From PALSA-555 sp035468285 (GTDB taxonomy: Bacteria > Actinomycetota > Acidimicrobiia > IMCC26256 > PALSA-555): DNA of 40,174 nucleotides. Made by a program: the position numbers and the translations under genes. Below the pieces are notes generated by a model. The model made no database searches. It saw only the letters and a program-made list of their open reading frames with translations, and had not been told where the DNA came from. Positions within the stretch are counted from its first letter, which is position 1. Each line of letters opens with the position of its first letter. The DNA lies in NCBI GenBank assembly GCA_035468285.1, contig DATISY010000143.1, positions 1-40,174 of the forward strand, given 5' to 3'. This document shows, one piece after another, positions 22,022 through 29,458 of this stretch.

Positions 22022-22990
22022 ATGCGAACTCGTCTGACGGACGTGCTGCAGGTCGAGCACCCGGTGCTGCTCGCCGGTATGGGGGGCGTCTCCTACCACC
22101 GGCTCGTCGCCGCGGTGTCGGAGGCCGGCGGCTTCGGATGCCTCGGGGCGGGGGCGATGAGCCCCGACCAGATGGTGGGAGAGATCCGCGCCACGAAAGC
22201 GCTCACCGACCGTCCCTTTGGCGTTGACCTGCTCACCGCGCTGCCCCACCAGATGCTCGAGAGCGTCGAGCTCCTGATCGGCGAGGGCGTCCCGGTGTTC
22301 GTCGCCGCGCTCGGCGTGCCCCGCGACGTGATCGAGCTGTGCCACCGCAGCAACGTGCTCGTGGTGAACATGTGCGGGAAGGTGCGGCACGCCATCGCGG
22401 CCGTCGAGGCCGGCTGTGACCTCGTCGTCGCGCAGGGCACCGAGGCGGGCGGCCACACCGGGACGGTCGCGACGATGCCGCTCGTCCCCCAGATCGTGGA
22501 TGCGGTCGGGGACCGCGTCCCGGTCGCCGCGGCCGTCGGCATCTTCGACGGTCGGGGCCTCGCCGCGGCCCTGACGCTCGGCGCGGACGGCGTGTGGGTC
22601 GGCACCCGGTTCATCGCGACCCCCGAAGCCCGCTCGGTCGCGGGCTACAAGGAGGCGCTGGTCAGCACCCCCGAGGACGGGACCGTCGTCAGCCGCGCCT
22701 TCACCGGCAAGACGCTGCGCGCCGTGCGCAACAAGACCACCCAGCACTACGAGGAGCACCCCGAGGAGCTCCGGCCGTTCCCGGAGCAGATCGGCGTGTC
22801 GAGCGCGGGAGGGTTCATGCACCTGCCGCTCGGCGACGACGCCACCGGCGTCGACCCCGAGCGCGAGTGCTATCCCGCCGGCCAGGGTGTCGGCGCCATC
22901 CACGACATCGTCCCCGCGGGCGAGCTGGTGCACCGGTTCGTCGAAGAAGCCGAACGGGCCCTCGCTGTGGCGGTCGCGACCGTCACATGA
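22022..22990 (+). CDS. Nitronate monooxygenase / 2-nitropropane-dioxygenase-like flavoprotein
   Basis: A 322-residue TIM-barrel FMN protein. HPVLLAGMGGVSYHRLVAAVSEAGGFG at the N-terminus, VVAQGTEAGGHTG (the family signature with the catalytic His region) and GADGVWVGTRFIATPEA (phosphate binding) are all present. Family members oxidise nitronates or act as enoyl-reductase-like (FabK) flavoproteins; in actinobacterial lipid-catabolism loci they often accompany acyl-CoA enzymes, so the physiological substrate may not be a nitronate. It overlaps the next flavoprotein gene by four bases (ATGA). Predicted leaderless. Confidence 0.9.
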   Translation: MRTRLTDVLQVEHPVLLAGMGGVSYHRLVAAVSEAGGFGCLGAGAMSPDQMVGEIRATKALTDRPFGVDLLTALPHQMLESVELLIGEGVPVFVAALGVPRDVIELCHRSNVLVVNMCGKVRHAIAAVEAGCDLVVAQGTEAGGHTGTVATMPLVPQIVDAVGDRVPVAAAVGIFDGRGLAAALTLGADGVWVGTRFIATPEARSVAGYKEALVSTPEDGTVVSRAFTGKTLRAVRNKTTQHYEEHPEELRPFPEQIGVSSAGGFMHLPLGDDATGVDPERECYPAGQGVGAIHDIVPAGELVHRFVEEAERALAVAVATVT

Positions 22991-24345
22991 GCGACCGACT
23001 GGTCGTGATCGGCGGCGACGCCGCCGGGATGACCGCGGCGGCCACGGCGCGCCGACGCCGCCCCGCCGACCAGCTCGACATCGTGGCGTTCGAGCAGGGG
23101 AACTACACCTCGTACTCGGCGTGCGGCATCCCCTACCTGATCGGCGGGCTCGTCGACGACGTCGACGCGCTGATCGCCCGCGCACCCGAGGAGCATGCTC
23201 GTCGTGGCATCGACGCCCGAGTCGGCCATGTCGCGTCCGCCATCGACACCGACGGTCGCCGGGTGCTGGTCCGTCAGGTCGACGCGGGCGTCGAGACCTG
23301 GGAGCCCTTCGACCAGCTCGTGGTCGCCACCGGCTCGACCCCTCGCCGCCCGCCGCTCCCGGGGTCCGACGCCGCGGGGATCTTCGGTGTGCAGACCCTC
23401 GACGACGGCCTCGCCGTCCGGGCCGCAGCTGCGGCCGGTGACGTCCACCACGCCGTCGTGATCGGCGGCGGCTACATCGGCCTCGAGCTCGGTGAGGCCC
23501 TCGTCCGGCGGGGTCTCCGCGTCGCGCTCGTCGAGGCCGCCCCCCAGCCGATGAGCTCGCTCGACCCCGAGATGGGCGCGCTCGTCGCCGACGCGCTGCG
23601 GGACGTCGGGATCGACGTGCACGTCGGTGCGCGCGTCGAGGGGTTCGAGCTCGAGGCGGGCCGGGTGACCGGGGTGTGCACCGCGTCGCAGACGCTGCCG
23701 GCCGACCTCGTGATCCTGGGTCTGGGTGTCGACCCCAACAGCGGGCTCGCCCGCGACGCGGGGATCCCGGTCGGGGCCAGCGGCGGCATCGTGGTCGACG
23801 ATCACCAGCGGACCCGCGTCGACGGGATCTTCGCCGCGGGCGACTGCTCCGAGGCGTTCCATCGGGTCTCGCGCCGCCCGGTCGTCGTAGCGCTCGGGAC
23901 CCACGCCAACAAGCAGGGTCGCGTCGTGGGGATCAACGCCACCGGCGGCGACGCCCGGTTCCCGGGCGTGCTGGGGACCGCGGCGTCCAAGATCTGCAAG
24001 TACGAGGTGGCCCGGACCGGGCTCAACCAGCGGGAGGCGGCCGACGCCGGGTTCGACGCGGTGGGGACGTCGGTCGACGCGACCACCCGAGCCGGGTACT
24101 ACCCGGACGCAGCGCCGATCCGGGTCCGGGTGGTGGCGGAGGTCGCGACCGGTCGGCTCCTGGGCGCCCAGATCGTCGGGGAGGAGGGCGCTGCCAAGCG
24201 GGTCGACGTCCTCGCCGCGGCGATCTGGAACGACATGACGGTCGGGGAGGTCGCGTCGATGGACCTGTCGTACGCGCCGCCGTTCGCGCCCGTGTGGGAC
24301 CCGACGCTGATGGCCGCCCGCCGGGCGGCGGCCGAGCTCGGCTAG
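22987..24345 (+). CDS. CoA-disulfide-reductase/NADH-oxidase-like FAD protein
   Basis: A 452-residue two-dinucleotide-binding flavoprotein. The FAD motif VIGGDAAGMTAAA (about 7-19) is followed by the single redox Cys46 in SYSACGIPYLIGG, the hallmark of CoA-disulfide reductases and NADH oxidases/peroxidases. The NAD(P)H motif HHAVVIGGGYIGLELGEALV lies near 160, and GIFAAGDCSEAF near 280 is the second FAD contact. The dimerisation domain follows (GTAASKICKYEVARTGL). It may recycle CoA disulfide or reduce oxygen or persulfide; family membership alone does not decide. Its TAG stop overlaps, within CTAG, the stop of the convergent gmd gene. Confidence 0.88.
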   Translation: MSDRLVVIGGDAAGMTAAATARRRRPADQLDIVAFEQGNYTSYSACGIPYLIGGLVDDVDALIARAPEEHARRGIDARVGHVASAIDTDGRRVLVRQVDAGVETWEPFDQLVVATGSTPRRPPLPGSDAAGIFGVQTLDDGLAVRAAAAAGDVHHAVVIGGGYIGLELGEALVRRGLRVALVEAAPQPMSSLDPEMGALVADALRDVGIDVHVGARVEGFELEAGRVTGVCTASQTLPADLVILGLGVDPNSGLARDAGIPVGASGGIVVDDHQRTRVDGIFAAGDCSEAFHRVSRRPVVVALGTHANKQGRVVGINATGGDARFPGVLGTAASKICKYEVARTGLNQREAADAGFDAVGTSVDATTRAGYYPDAAPIRVRVVAEVATGRLLGAQIVGEEGAAKRVDVLAAAIWNDMTVGEVASMDLSYAPPFAPVWDPTLMAARRAAAELG

Positions 24346-25328
24346 CTGGCGCGGGCCCGCGCCTCCGCGACGAGATCCGCCTCGTACATCATCCGCACCA
24401 GCTCCTCGAACGTGACCCGGGGCTTCCAGCCCAGCTGCTCGCGGGCTTTCGTGGCGTCGCCGGTCAGGACGTCGACCTCGGCGGGCCGCGTGAAGCGGGG
24501 GTCCGTACGGATGCGGTCTTCCCACCCGTCGATCTCGGCGCAGCGGAACGCCAGGGTGAGGAACTCGCGGATGGTGTGGGTCTCCCCGGTGGCGATGACG
24601 TAGTCGTCGGGCTCGTCCTGTTGCATCATGAGCCACATCGCCTCGACGAAGTCGCCCGCGTAGCCCCAGTCGCGGGCCGCGTCGAGGTTGCCGAGCGTGA
24701 TCGAATCCTGGAGGCCGAGCTTGATGCGCGCCAGGCCGTTGGTGATCTTGCGGGTGACGAACTCGAGACCGCGGCGCGGTGACTCGTGGTTGAAGCAGAT
24801 CCCCGACGAGGCGTGCATCCCGTACGACTCGCGGTAGTTCACGGTGATGGAGTGACCGAAGACCTTCGCGACGCCGTACGGGGACCGCGGATGGAATGGG
24901 GTCTGCTCGGTCTGGGGGGTCTCGCGGACCTTCCCGAACATCTCTGAGGACGACGCCTGGTAGAAGCGGATCGGGTTGTTCTCGGTCCCGCCGACGATCC
25001 GGATCGCCTCGAGCATGCGCAGCACGCCGAGGCCGGTGGTGTCCGCGGTCAGCTCGGGCTGGCGGAACGACAGCGCGACGAAGCTCATCGCACCGAGGTT
25101 GTAGACCTCGTCCGGCTGCACCTGCTCGAGCGCGGCGATGAGGCTGGAGAGGTCCCGGAGGTCGCCCTCCACCAGGTCCAGGGCGGGGTTCTCGTCTTGG
25201 ACCAGCTGGGCCTTCGGGTTGTTCTGACCCCGGACTAGGCCGAACACCTGGTACCCCTTGCCGGTCAGGAACTCCGACATGTGGCGGCCGTCCTGGCCCG
25301 TGATTCCGGTGATGAGGGCTCGTCGCAC
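24342..25328 (-). CDS. gmd: GDP-mannose 4,6-dehydratase
   Basis: A 328-residue extended SDR making GDP-4-keto-6-deoxymannose, precursor of fucose, rhamnose-type or perosamine sugars. It shows ALITGITGQDG (NADP binding), YNLGAMSFVALSF, YQASSSEMFGKV (catalytic Ser/Glu), SPYGVAKVFGH (Tyr-x3-Lys), FNHESPRRG and LGNLDAARDWGYAGDFVEAM, all diagnostic of GMD. GTG 25328 gives the canonical start; TAACGT seven bases upstream supports it. No fucose synthase or sugar-amine gene follows here. The two GT-C-like proteins in the window are possible users of deoxysugar-linked lipids, but this is conjecture. Confidence 0.95.
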   Translation of the reverse strand: MRRALITGITGQDGRHMSEFLTGKGYQVFGLVRGQNNPKAQLVQDENPALDLVEGDLRDLSSLIAALEQVQPDEVYNLGAMSFVALSFRQPELTADTTGLGVLRMLEAIRIVGGTENNPIRFYQASSSEMFGKVRETPQTEQTPFHPRSPYGVAKVFGHSITVNYRESYGMHASSGICFNHESPRRGLEFVTRKITNGLARIKLGLQDSITLGNLDAARDWGYAGDFVEAMWLMMQQDEPDDYVIATGETHTIREFLTLAFRCAEIDGWEDRIRTDPRFTRPAEVDVLTGDATKAREQLGWKPRVTFEELVRMMYEADLVAEARARAS

Positions 25329-25335
25329 GGCGGTG

Positions 25336-25341
25336 ACGTTA
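25336..25341 (-). promoter_or_regulatory. -10 box for leaderless gmd transcript
   Basis: On the minus strand TAACGT is followed by seven bases and the GTG at 25328. It overlaps the last bases of the upstream DUF3151 gene. Confidence 0.5.
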
Positions 25342-25791
25342 CCGGCCGGGCTCCGCGGCGATCCGATCCCATTCCGGCTCCAGCTGGTGCAGGAAGGTGG
25401 AGCACCGGTCCGCCTCGTCGGCCTCGCCCAGGGTGGCCGCCACCCGACCCAGCCCGGCGAGGGCCCGGAGGAACCCCCGGTTGGTGGGATGCTCCCACCG
25501 GACGTAGCCCGAGCCGCGCCAACCCGCCCGTCGGAGCCGGTCGAGGCCCCGGTGGTAGCCGACCCGGTAGCAGGCGTACGCCTCGACGTCGTCACGGGCG
25601 GCGTCACCGAGGCGGCCCCACCCGTCGAGGAAGGTGGGCCACTCGGCGACGACCGCGGCGATCGCGTCGCGGCGCGCCTCGGGCGCCGCGTCCAACGCCG
25701 CGGCGAGCGCGGCGAGCGCAGCGTCGGGCTCGGGGTCGAGCACGGTCTCGTCGAGGCCGCCGGGACGAAGGCTCACGGGCAGGTCGGCCAT
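25339..25791 (-). CDS. DUF3151 protein
   Basis: A 150-residue soluble protein of the actinobacterial DUF3151 family. Features: LPVSLRPGGLDETVLDPEPDA at the start, the helix AVVAEWPTFLDGWGRLGDAA, VEAYACYRVGYHRGLDRLRRAGWRGSG mid-protein, and the ending STFLHQLEPEWDRI. Its function is not known; the alpha-helical repeat-like make-up recalls TPR proteins. ATG 25791 has GAGGGG directly upstream and a TACGGT box eight bases upstream. It diverges from the histidine-phosphatase gene with a gap of 79 bases. Confidence 0.9.
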   Translation of the reverse strand: MADLPVSLRPGGLDETVLDPEPDAALAALAAALDAAPEARRDAIAAVVAEWPTFLDGWGRLGDAARDDVEAYACYRVGYHRGLDRLRRAGWRGSGYVRWEHPTNRGFLRALAGLGRVAATLGEADEADRCSTFLHQLEPEWDRIAAEPGR

Positions 25792-25870
25792 CCCCTCGGA
25801 CCGTACCGGGTCAGCGCGGCGGCGGTCCGCTCGCAGAAGCCGAGAACACCGCCGGTACCATCGGCGCGCG

Positions 25871-26590
25871 ATGCCCGAGGCGACAACCACCGTTCCTGCG
25901 CCCGCGCCCACGGCGGGGGCCGACGAGACCCCACCGGCGCGCGCCGCAGCGCCCGTCACCCGGCTCGTCCTGGCTCGCCACGCGGTCACCGCCCAGACCG
26001 GCCCGCTCCTCTCGGGGCGTCTGCCCGGCATCGACCTCTCGGAAGAGGGGCGCGGGCAGGCCGACGCGCTCGCCGAGCGGCTGGCGGCGCTGCCCGTCAA
26101 CGCGGTGTACGCCAGCCCCATCGAACGGACGACGCAGACGGCGGCGGCGATCGCCGCCCGTCACGGCCTCGACGTCCGGGCCCTCGCCGGGGTCCTCGAG
26201 GCCGACTACGGCGACTGGGCCGGCCAGAAGCTCGTGGACCTCGCCAAGACCGACCTCTGGAAGGTGGTGCAACGGGCCCCGTCCCGCGCCAGCTTCCCCG
26301 GCGGGGAGTCCCTCGCCGCCATGCAGGCCCGCATGGTCGCGGCGCTCGACGCGGTCGTCGCCGCGCACCCCGGCGAGCTGGTCGTCGTCGTGTCACACGC
26401 CGACCCGATCAAGGCCGCCGTCGCCCACTACACCGGGGTCCACCTCGACCTATTCCAGCGGATCGTCATCTCACCCGCGTCGGCCACCGCGTTCGTCTTC
26501 TCCGAGCACGGCGTCGCGCTCGTCAAGTGCAACGACACCGGCACGCTGACCGAGCTCCTCCCGCCACCCGACACCGAGGCGGCGTCGTGA
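25871..26590 (+). CDS. Histidine phosphatase, MSMEG_4193 family
   Basis: A 239-residue protein: a 30-residue Ala/Pro-rich leader, then a phosphoglycerate-mutase-fold domain. VLARHAVTAQTGPLLSGRLPG holds the catalytic Arg-His, SPIERTTQTAAAIA the second Arg, and VVVVSHADPIKAAVAHY the second His. It is in the MSMEG_4193 group (TIGR03848), which in actinobacteria is found beside DUF3090 and SCO1664-type proteins, exactly as here. Substrate is unknown. The gene meets DUF3090 in the overlap GTGATG. TACCAT nine bases before the ATG may be its -10 box. Confidence 0.92.
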   Translation: MPEATTTVPAPAPTAGADETPPARAAAPVTRLVLARHAVTAQTGPLLSGRLPGIDLSEEGRGQADALAERLAALPVNAVYASPIERTTQTAAAIAARHGLDVRALAGVLEADYGDWAGQKLVDLAKTDLWKVVQRAPSRASFPGGESLAAMQARMVAALDAVVAAHPGELVVVVSHADPIKAAVAHYTGVHLDLFQRIVISPASATAFVFSEHGVALVKCNDTGTLTELLPPPDTEAAS

Positions 26591-27123
26591 TGCCGGACCC
26601 GATCGAGCTCGACCCCGTCGACGCGCTCGGCGCCGGCGCAGTCGGTGAGCCCGGCGACCGCGCCTTCTACCTCCAGGCGAGGAAAGAGGCCGCCCAGCTC
26701 ACGGTCCTCGTCGAGAAGGAGCAGATCGCCCTGCTCGCCGCCGAAGCGGTCGCGTTCCTGGACCGCATCGCCGACGAGTACCCCGAGGAGCCGGTGACCC
26801 TGCCCGTGTCGGTGGCCGAGCTCCGAGAGCCGACCGTGCCGCTCTTCCGGGCCCGCCTCATCGGGCTCGGCTTCGACCCGGAGCGCGAGCTGGTGCTCAT
26901 CGAGCTGCGCGAGCACTCCTCCGACGAGGAACCCGACCCGCCCGTCGAACCCGACCTCGTCGACCCGGAGGACGGGTTCGTCGCCCGGCTCTACGCCACC
27001 CGACCCCAGGTCCGGGCCATGGCCGCGCGGGGCGCCGACGCCGTCTCGGCCGGGCGACCGCCGTGCCCCCTCTGCGAGCAGCCGCTGGACCCCGCAGGGC
27101 ACCGGTGTCCTCGCTGGAACTAA
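26590..27123 (+). CDS. DUF3090 protein (TIGR03847 family)
   Basis: A 177-residue protein with DUF3090 features: GDRAFYLQARKEAAQLTVLVEKEQIALLAE-like N-terminal strand and helix, a middle domain (VPLFRARLIGLGFDPERELVLIEL), an acidic linker, RLYATRPQVRAMAARGADAV, and a C-terminal CPLCEQPLDPAGHRCPRWN, a probable zinc ribbon (C-x2-C plus H and C). The role of this family is unknown. ATG 26590 is used; the adjacent GTG 26587 is equally possible. The 3' end overlaps the SCO1664-type gene by 19 bases, indicating tight coupling of the trio. Confidence 0.9.
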   Translation: MPDPIELDPVDALGAGAVGEPGDRAFYLQARKEAAQLTVLVEKEQIALLAAEAVAFLDRIADEYPEEPVTLPVSVAELREPTVPLFRARLIGLGFDPERELVLIELREHSSDEEPDPPVEPDLVDPEDGFVARLYATRPQVRAMAARGADAVSAGRPPCPLCEQPLDPAGHRCPRWN

Positions 27124-27839
27124 CCCCCGACGAGATCGCCGAGGTCCTCACCGGCGGGGAGCTCGAGATCGCCGGCCGGCTCCGGTACTCCTCGAACGGC
27201 GCGTTCCTCGTCGAGGCCCACGCCGACGGTGTCGACGTCCCCGCCGTGTACAAGCCCCGCCACGGGGAACGGCCCCTCTGGGACTTCCCCGACGGGACGT
27301 TGTTCGAACGGGAGGTTGCGGCCTACGAGGTGTCCCACGCGTTGGGCTGGGGGGTGGTCCCGGTCACGGTGTATCGGCCCGACGGCCCGTTCGGTCCCGG
27401 CGCGCTGCAACGCTTCGTGGACCACGACCCCGAGGAGCACTACTTCACGCTCCTCCCCGACCACGAGGACCGGTTCCGCCAGTTCGCGGTGCTCGACGTG
27501 CTGCTCAACAATGCCGACCGCAAAGGCGGCCACTGCCTCCACGACCAGGCCAACGGCCAGATCCTCGGCATCGACCATGGGCTCACGTTCCACCCCGCGT
27601 GGAAGCTGCGCACGGTGATCTGGGACTTCGCTGGCGAGCCCGTCCCGCCCGCCCTGGCTGACGACGTGTGCCGGGTCAGCGCCGAGGCGATCGACGGCCC
27701 GCTCGGTCGCCGCCTCGCCGACCTCCTCTCGCCGCCCGAGCTGGCCGCGTTCGGGATGCGGGCCACCGACGTGATCCGCGACGGCTACTTTCCCGAACCC
27801 GACCCCGGCTACCACTCGGTGCCGTGGCCGCTCGTCTGA
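27105..27839 (+). CDS. SCO1664-family kinase-like protein (TIGR03843)
   Basis: A 244-residue protein distantly related to phosphatidylinositol 3/4-kinases. It has VYKPRHGERPLWDFPDGTLFEREVAAYEVS (nucleotide-binding Lys and Glu), FAVLDVLLNNADRKGGHCL (catalytic-loop N-x-DR pattern) and ILGIDHGLTFHP (metal-binding DHG in place of DFG). It ends VPWPLV. It forms a conserved actinobacterial set with the phosphatase and DUF3090 upstream; a phosphatase plus a kinase-like protein suggests a phosphorylation cycle on an unknown small molecule or protein, which is inference. GTG 27105 lies inside the DUF3090 gene. Confidence 0.9.
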   Translation: MSSLELTPDEIAEVLTGGELEIAGRLRYSSNGAFLVEAHADGVDVPAVYKPRHGERPLWDFPDGTLFEREVAAYEVSHALGWGVVPVTVYRPDGPFGPGALQRFVDHDPEEHYFTLLPDHEDRFRQFAVLDVLLNNADRKGGHCLHDQANGQILGIDHGLTFHPAWKLRTVIWDFAGEPVPPALADDVCRVSAEAIDGPLGRRLADLLSPPELAAFGMRATDVIRDGYFPEPDPGYHSVPWPLV

Positions 27840-27843
27840 CCGC

Positions 27844-29394
27844 TCAGATCCGCCGCTCGTAGATCGTGATGTGGTCGATCGTCCCCACGTACGCGTAGAG
27901 CGTCGACACGATCGCCTCCAGGCGAGGGAACCGTTTGATGGGCGTGTACTCCGCGCCGCGGATCTGGGCCGGCGCCGTATCCAGGATGTAGCGGGGGTTC
28001 TTGGACGCCAGGTCCTCGTAGAACCAGTCCCAGAGCCGGTTGCTCGACTTCTCGGGCGCGACGTCCGCTGCCGGCCGCCCCGGGTAGTTCCCGGCGAGGA
28101 ACGACGCGGTGATGTACCGGGTCGCGGGACGCCGGTTCGACGCCCAGTAGATCTCGGGGACGCTGCCCCACACCAGCACCCGGTCGTTGCGGTCGGTGTG
28201 CTCGGCGATGTACTTGCTCACGGTCTGGTAGCGGGGCTCGCGTCCGTACGGGGACATGAAGTACCCGGCAGCGGAGAACGCCAGCGCCGCGACCGCGGCG
28301 AACGCGATCGTCCCCCGCCACACCTTCTTCGACGCGTGCGCCAACGAACCCGCGGTGATCAGGCACAGCGGGGGAATCAGCTGGATGTAGTAGTGCCCGA
28401 AGAACCGCAACCCGATCGCGACCGAGACCGCCGCTGAGGCCAACCACAGCCACAGGTCGGTATCGCCCCGACCGTCGAGCGTCGGGAGCTTGCGGAGACG
28501 CCAGGCCGTCGGGAGCTGCCAGATGATGGGCAGGTTGCAGGCCACCCACGCCAACGTCATCAGCACGAACGTTGACAGGACGTACAGCGACGCGGTGCCG
28601 ACGCTGACGTAGGAACCGTTGCCGAGCACCGTCCAATAGAGCAGCTGCCCCGGCCCGAGCGCGAACGCGACGAGCCCCAACGGAATCGCGAATCCCAACG
28701 CGGCGCGCGAGACGCCCTTCTTGCCGCGCGCCTTCCACACCAGGTAGAGGACCGGGAGCAGTGTCGCCGCCCCGGTCTGCTTGGCGAGCGTCGCGACCGC
28801 GACCGCGGCCCCAGCGGACCGGGCGCGGCCGCGCCGGGCTAAGAGCACACCCGCGACCATCGCGGGCAGCATGAAGACCTCGAAGTTCGCGGCCTGACCG
28901 TCCTGGGGCGCGAACGCCACCATCGCGAACACGCACAACAAGCCCGCGATCCAGCTGGCGCGCGTCCCCCATCGGCGCCGCGCTTCGAGGGCGAGGAGCC
29001 ACGCGGTCAGCGCGATGGCCAGCATCGCGACGAGACGGACCGTCCACAGCGCCGTGGACCCGAAGAACTCGAACGACGCCGCATAGAGGTACGGGACGAG
29101 CGGCGGCTTGCGGTCCGCGGCTTCCTGGTACAGGTCACCGCCGGAACGGATGACGTGGGCCTGCGTCGCGAGGAACGTCTCGTCGGAGTTGAACACGTCG
29201 ACGAAGAACCCGGGGAGCCGCAGCGCGAGCGTCAGCAGCAGCAGGATCCCGAAGAGGCGCCAGGAGCGGCTCCAGCGGCCCCGGGCCGGGGCCAGCGTGG
29301 CCTTCGGGGCGGCCGGTTCGAGGCGCGTCGCCACAACGGGCGCCAGATCCGGGGTGCGGTCGATGACCCCGACCGCCGCTTCGGGGGGAAGCAT
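27844..29394 (-). CDS. GT-C-fold glycosyltransferase, PMT/ArnT-like (GT39/GT83 type)
   Basis: A 516-residue membrane protein with about 11-13 hydrophobic segments from residue 48 to 405 and a soluble C-terminal region. The first loop carries VFNSDETFLAT, the acidic catalytic pair of GT-C enzymes, and EAADRKPPLVPYLYA matches the DxKPPL motif of PMT_2/ArnT-type transferases. APQDGQAANFEVFMLPA and RFFGHYYIQLIPPL are further family segments. It should move a sugar from a polyprenyl-phosphate donor to a lipid or protein on the outer membrane face. Start ATG 29394; AAGAAT six bases upstream is a near-consensus leaderless box. It is downstream of the fatty acyl-AMP ligase. Confidence 0.85.
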   Translation of the reverse strand: MLPPEAAVGVIDRTPDLAPVVATRLEPAAPKATLAPARGRWSRSWRLFGILLLLTLALRLPGFFVDVFNSDETFLATQAHVIRSGGDLYQEAADRKPPLVPYLYAASFEFFGSTALWTVRLVAMLAIALTAWLLALEARRRWGTRASWIAGLLCVFAMVAFAPQDGQAANFEVFMLPAMVAGVLLARRGRARSAGAAVAVATLAKQTGAATLLPVLYLVWKARGKKGVSRAALGFAIPLGLVAFALGPGQLLYWTVLGNGSYVSVGTASLYVLSTFVLMTLAWVACNLPIIWQLPTAWRLRKLPTLDGRGDTDLWLWLASAAVSVAIGLRFFGHYYIQLIPPLCLITAGSLAHASKKVWRGTIAFAAVAALAFSAAGYFMSPYGREPRYQTVSKYIAEHTDRNDRVLVWGSVPEIYWASNRRPATRYITASFLAGNYPGRPAADVAPEKSSNRLWDWFYEDLASKNPRYILDTAPAQIRGAEYTPIKRFPRLEAIVSTLYAYVGTIDHITIYERRI

Positions 29395-29458
29395 TCGGAC
29401 ATTCTTGTCGGTCCGGGCGGGCCGTGCCGTACGGGGTGGGGAGGGCGGGGCAACCCGG

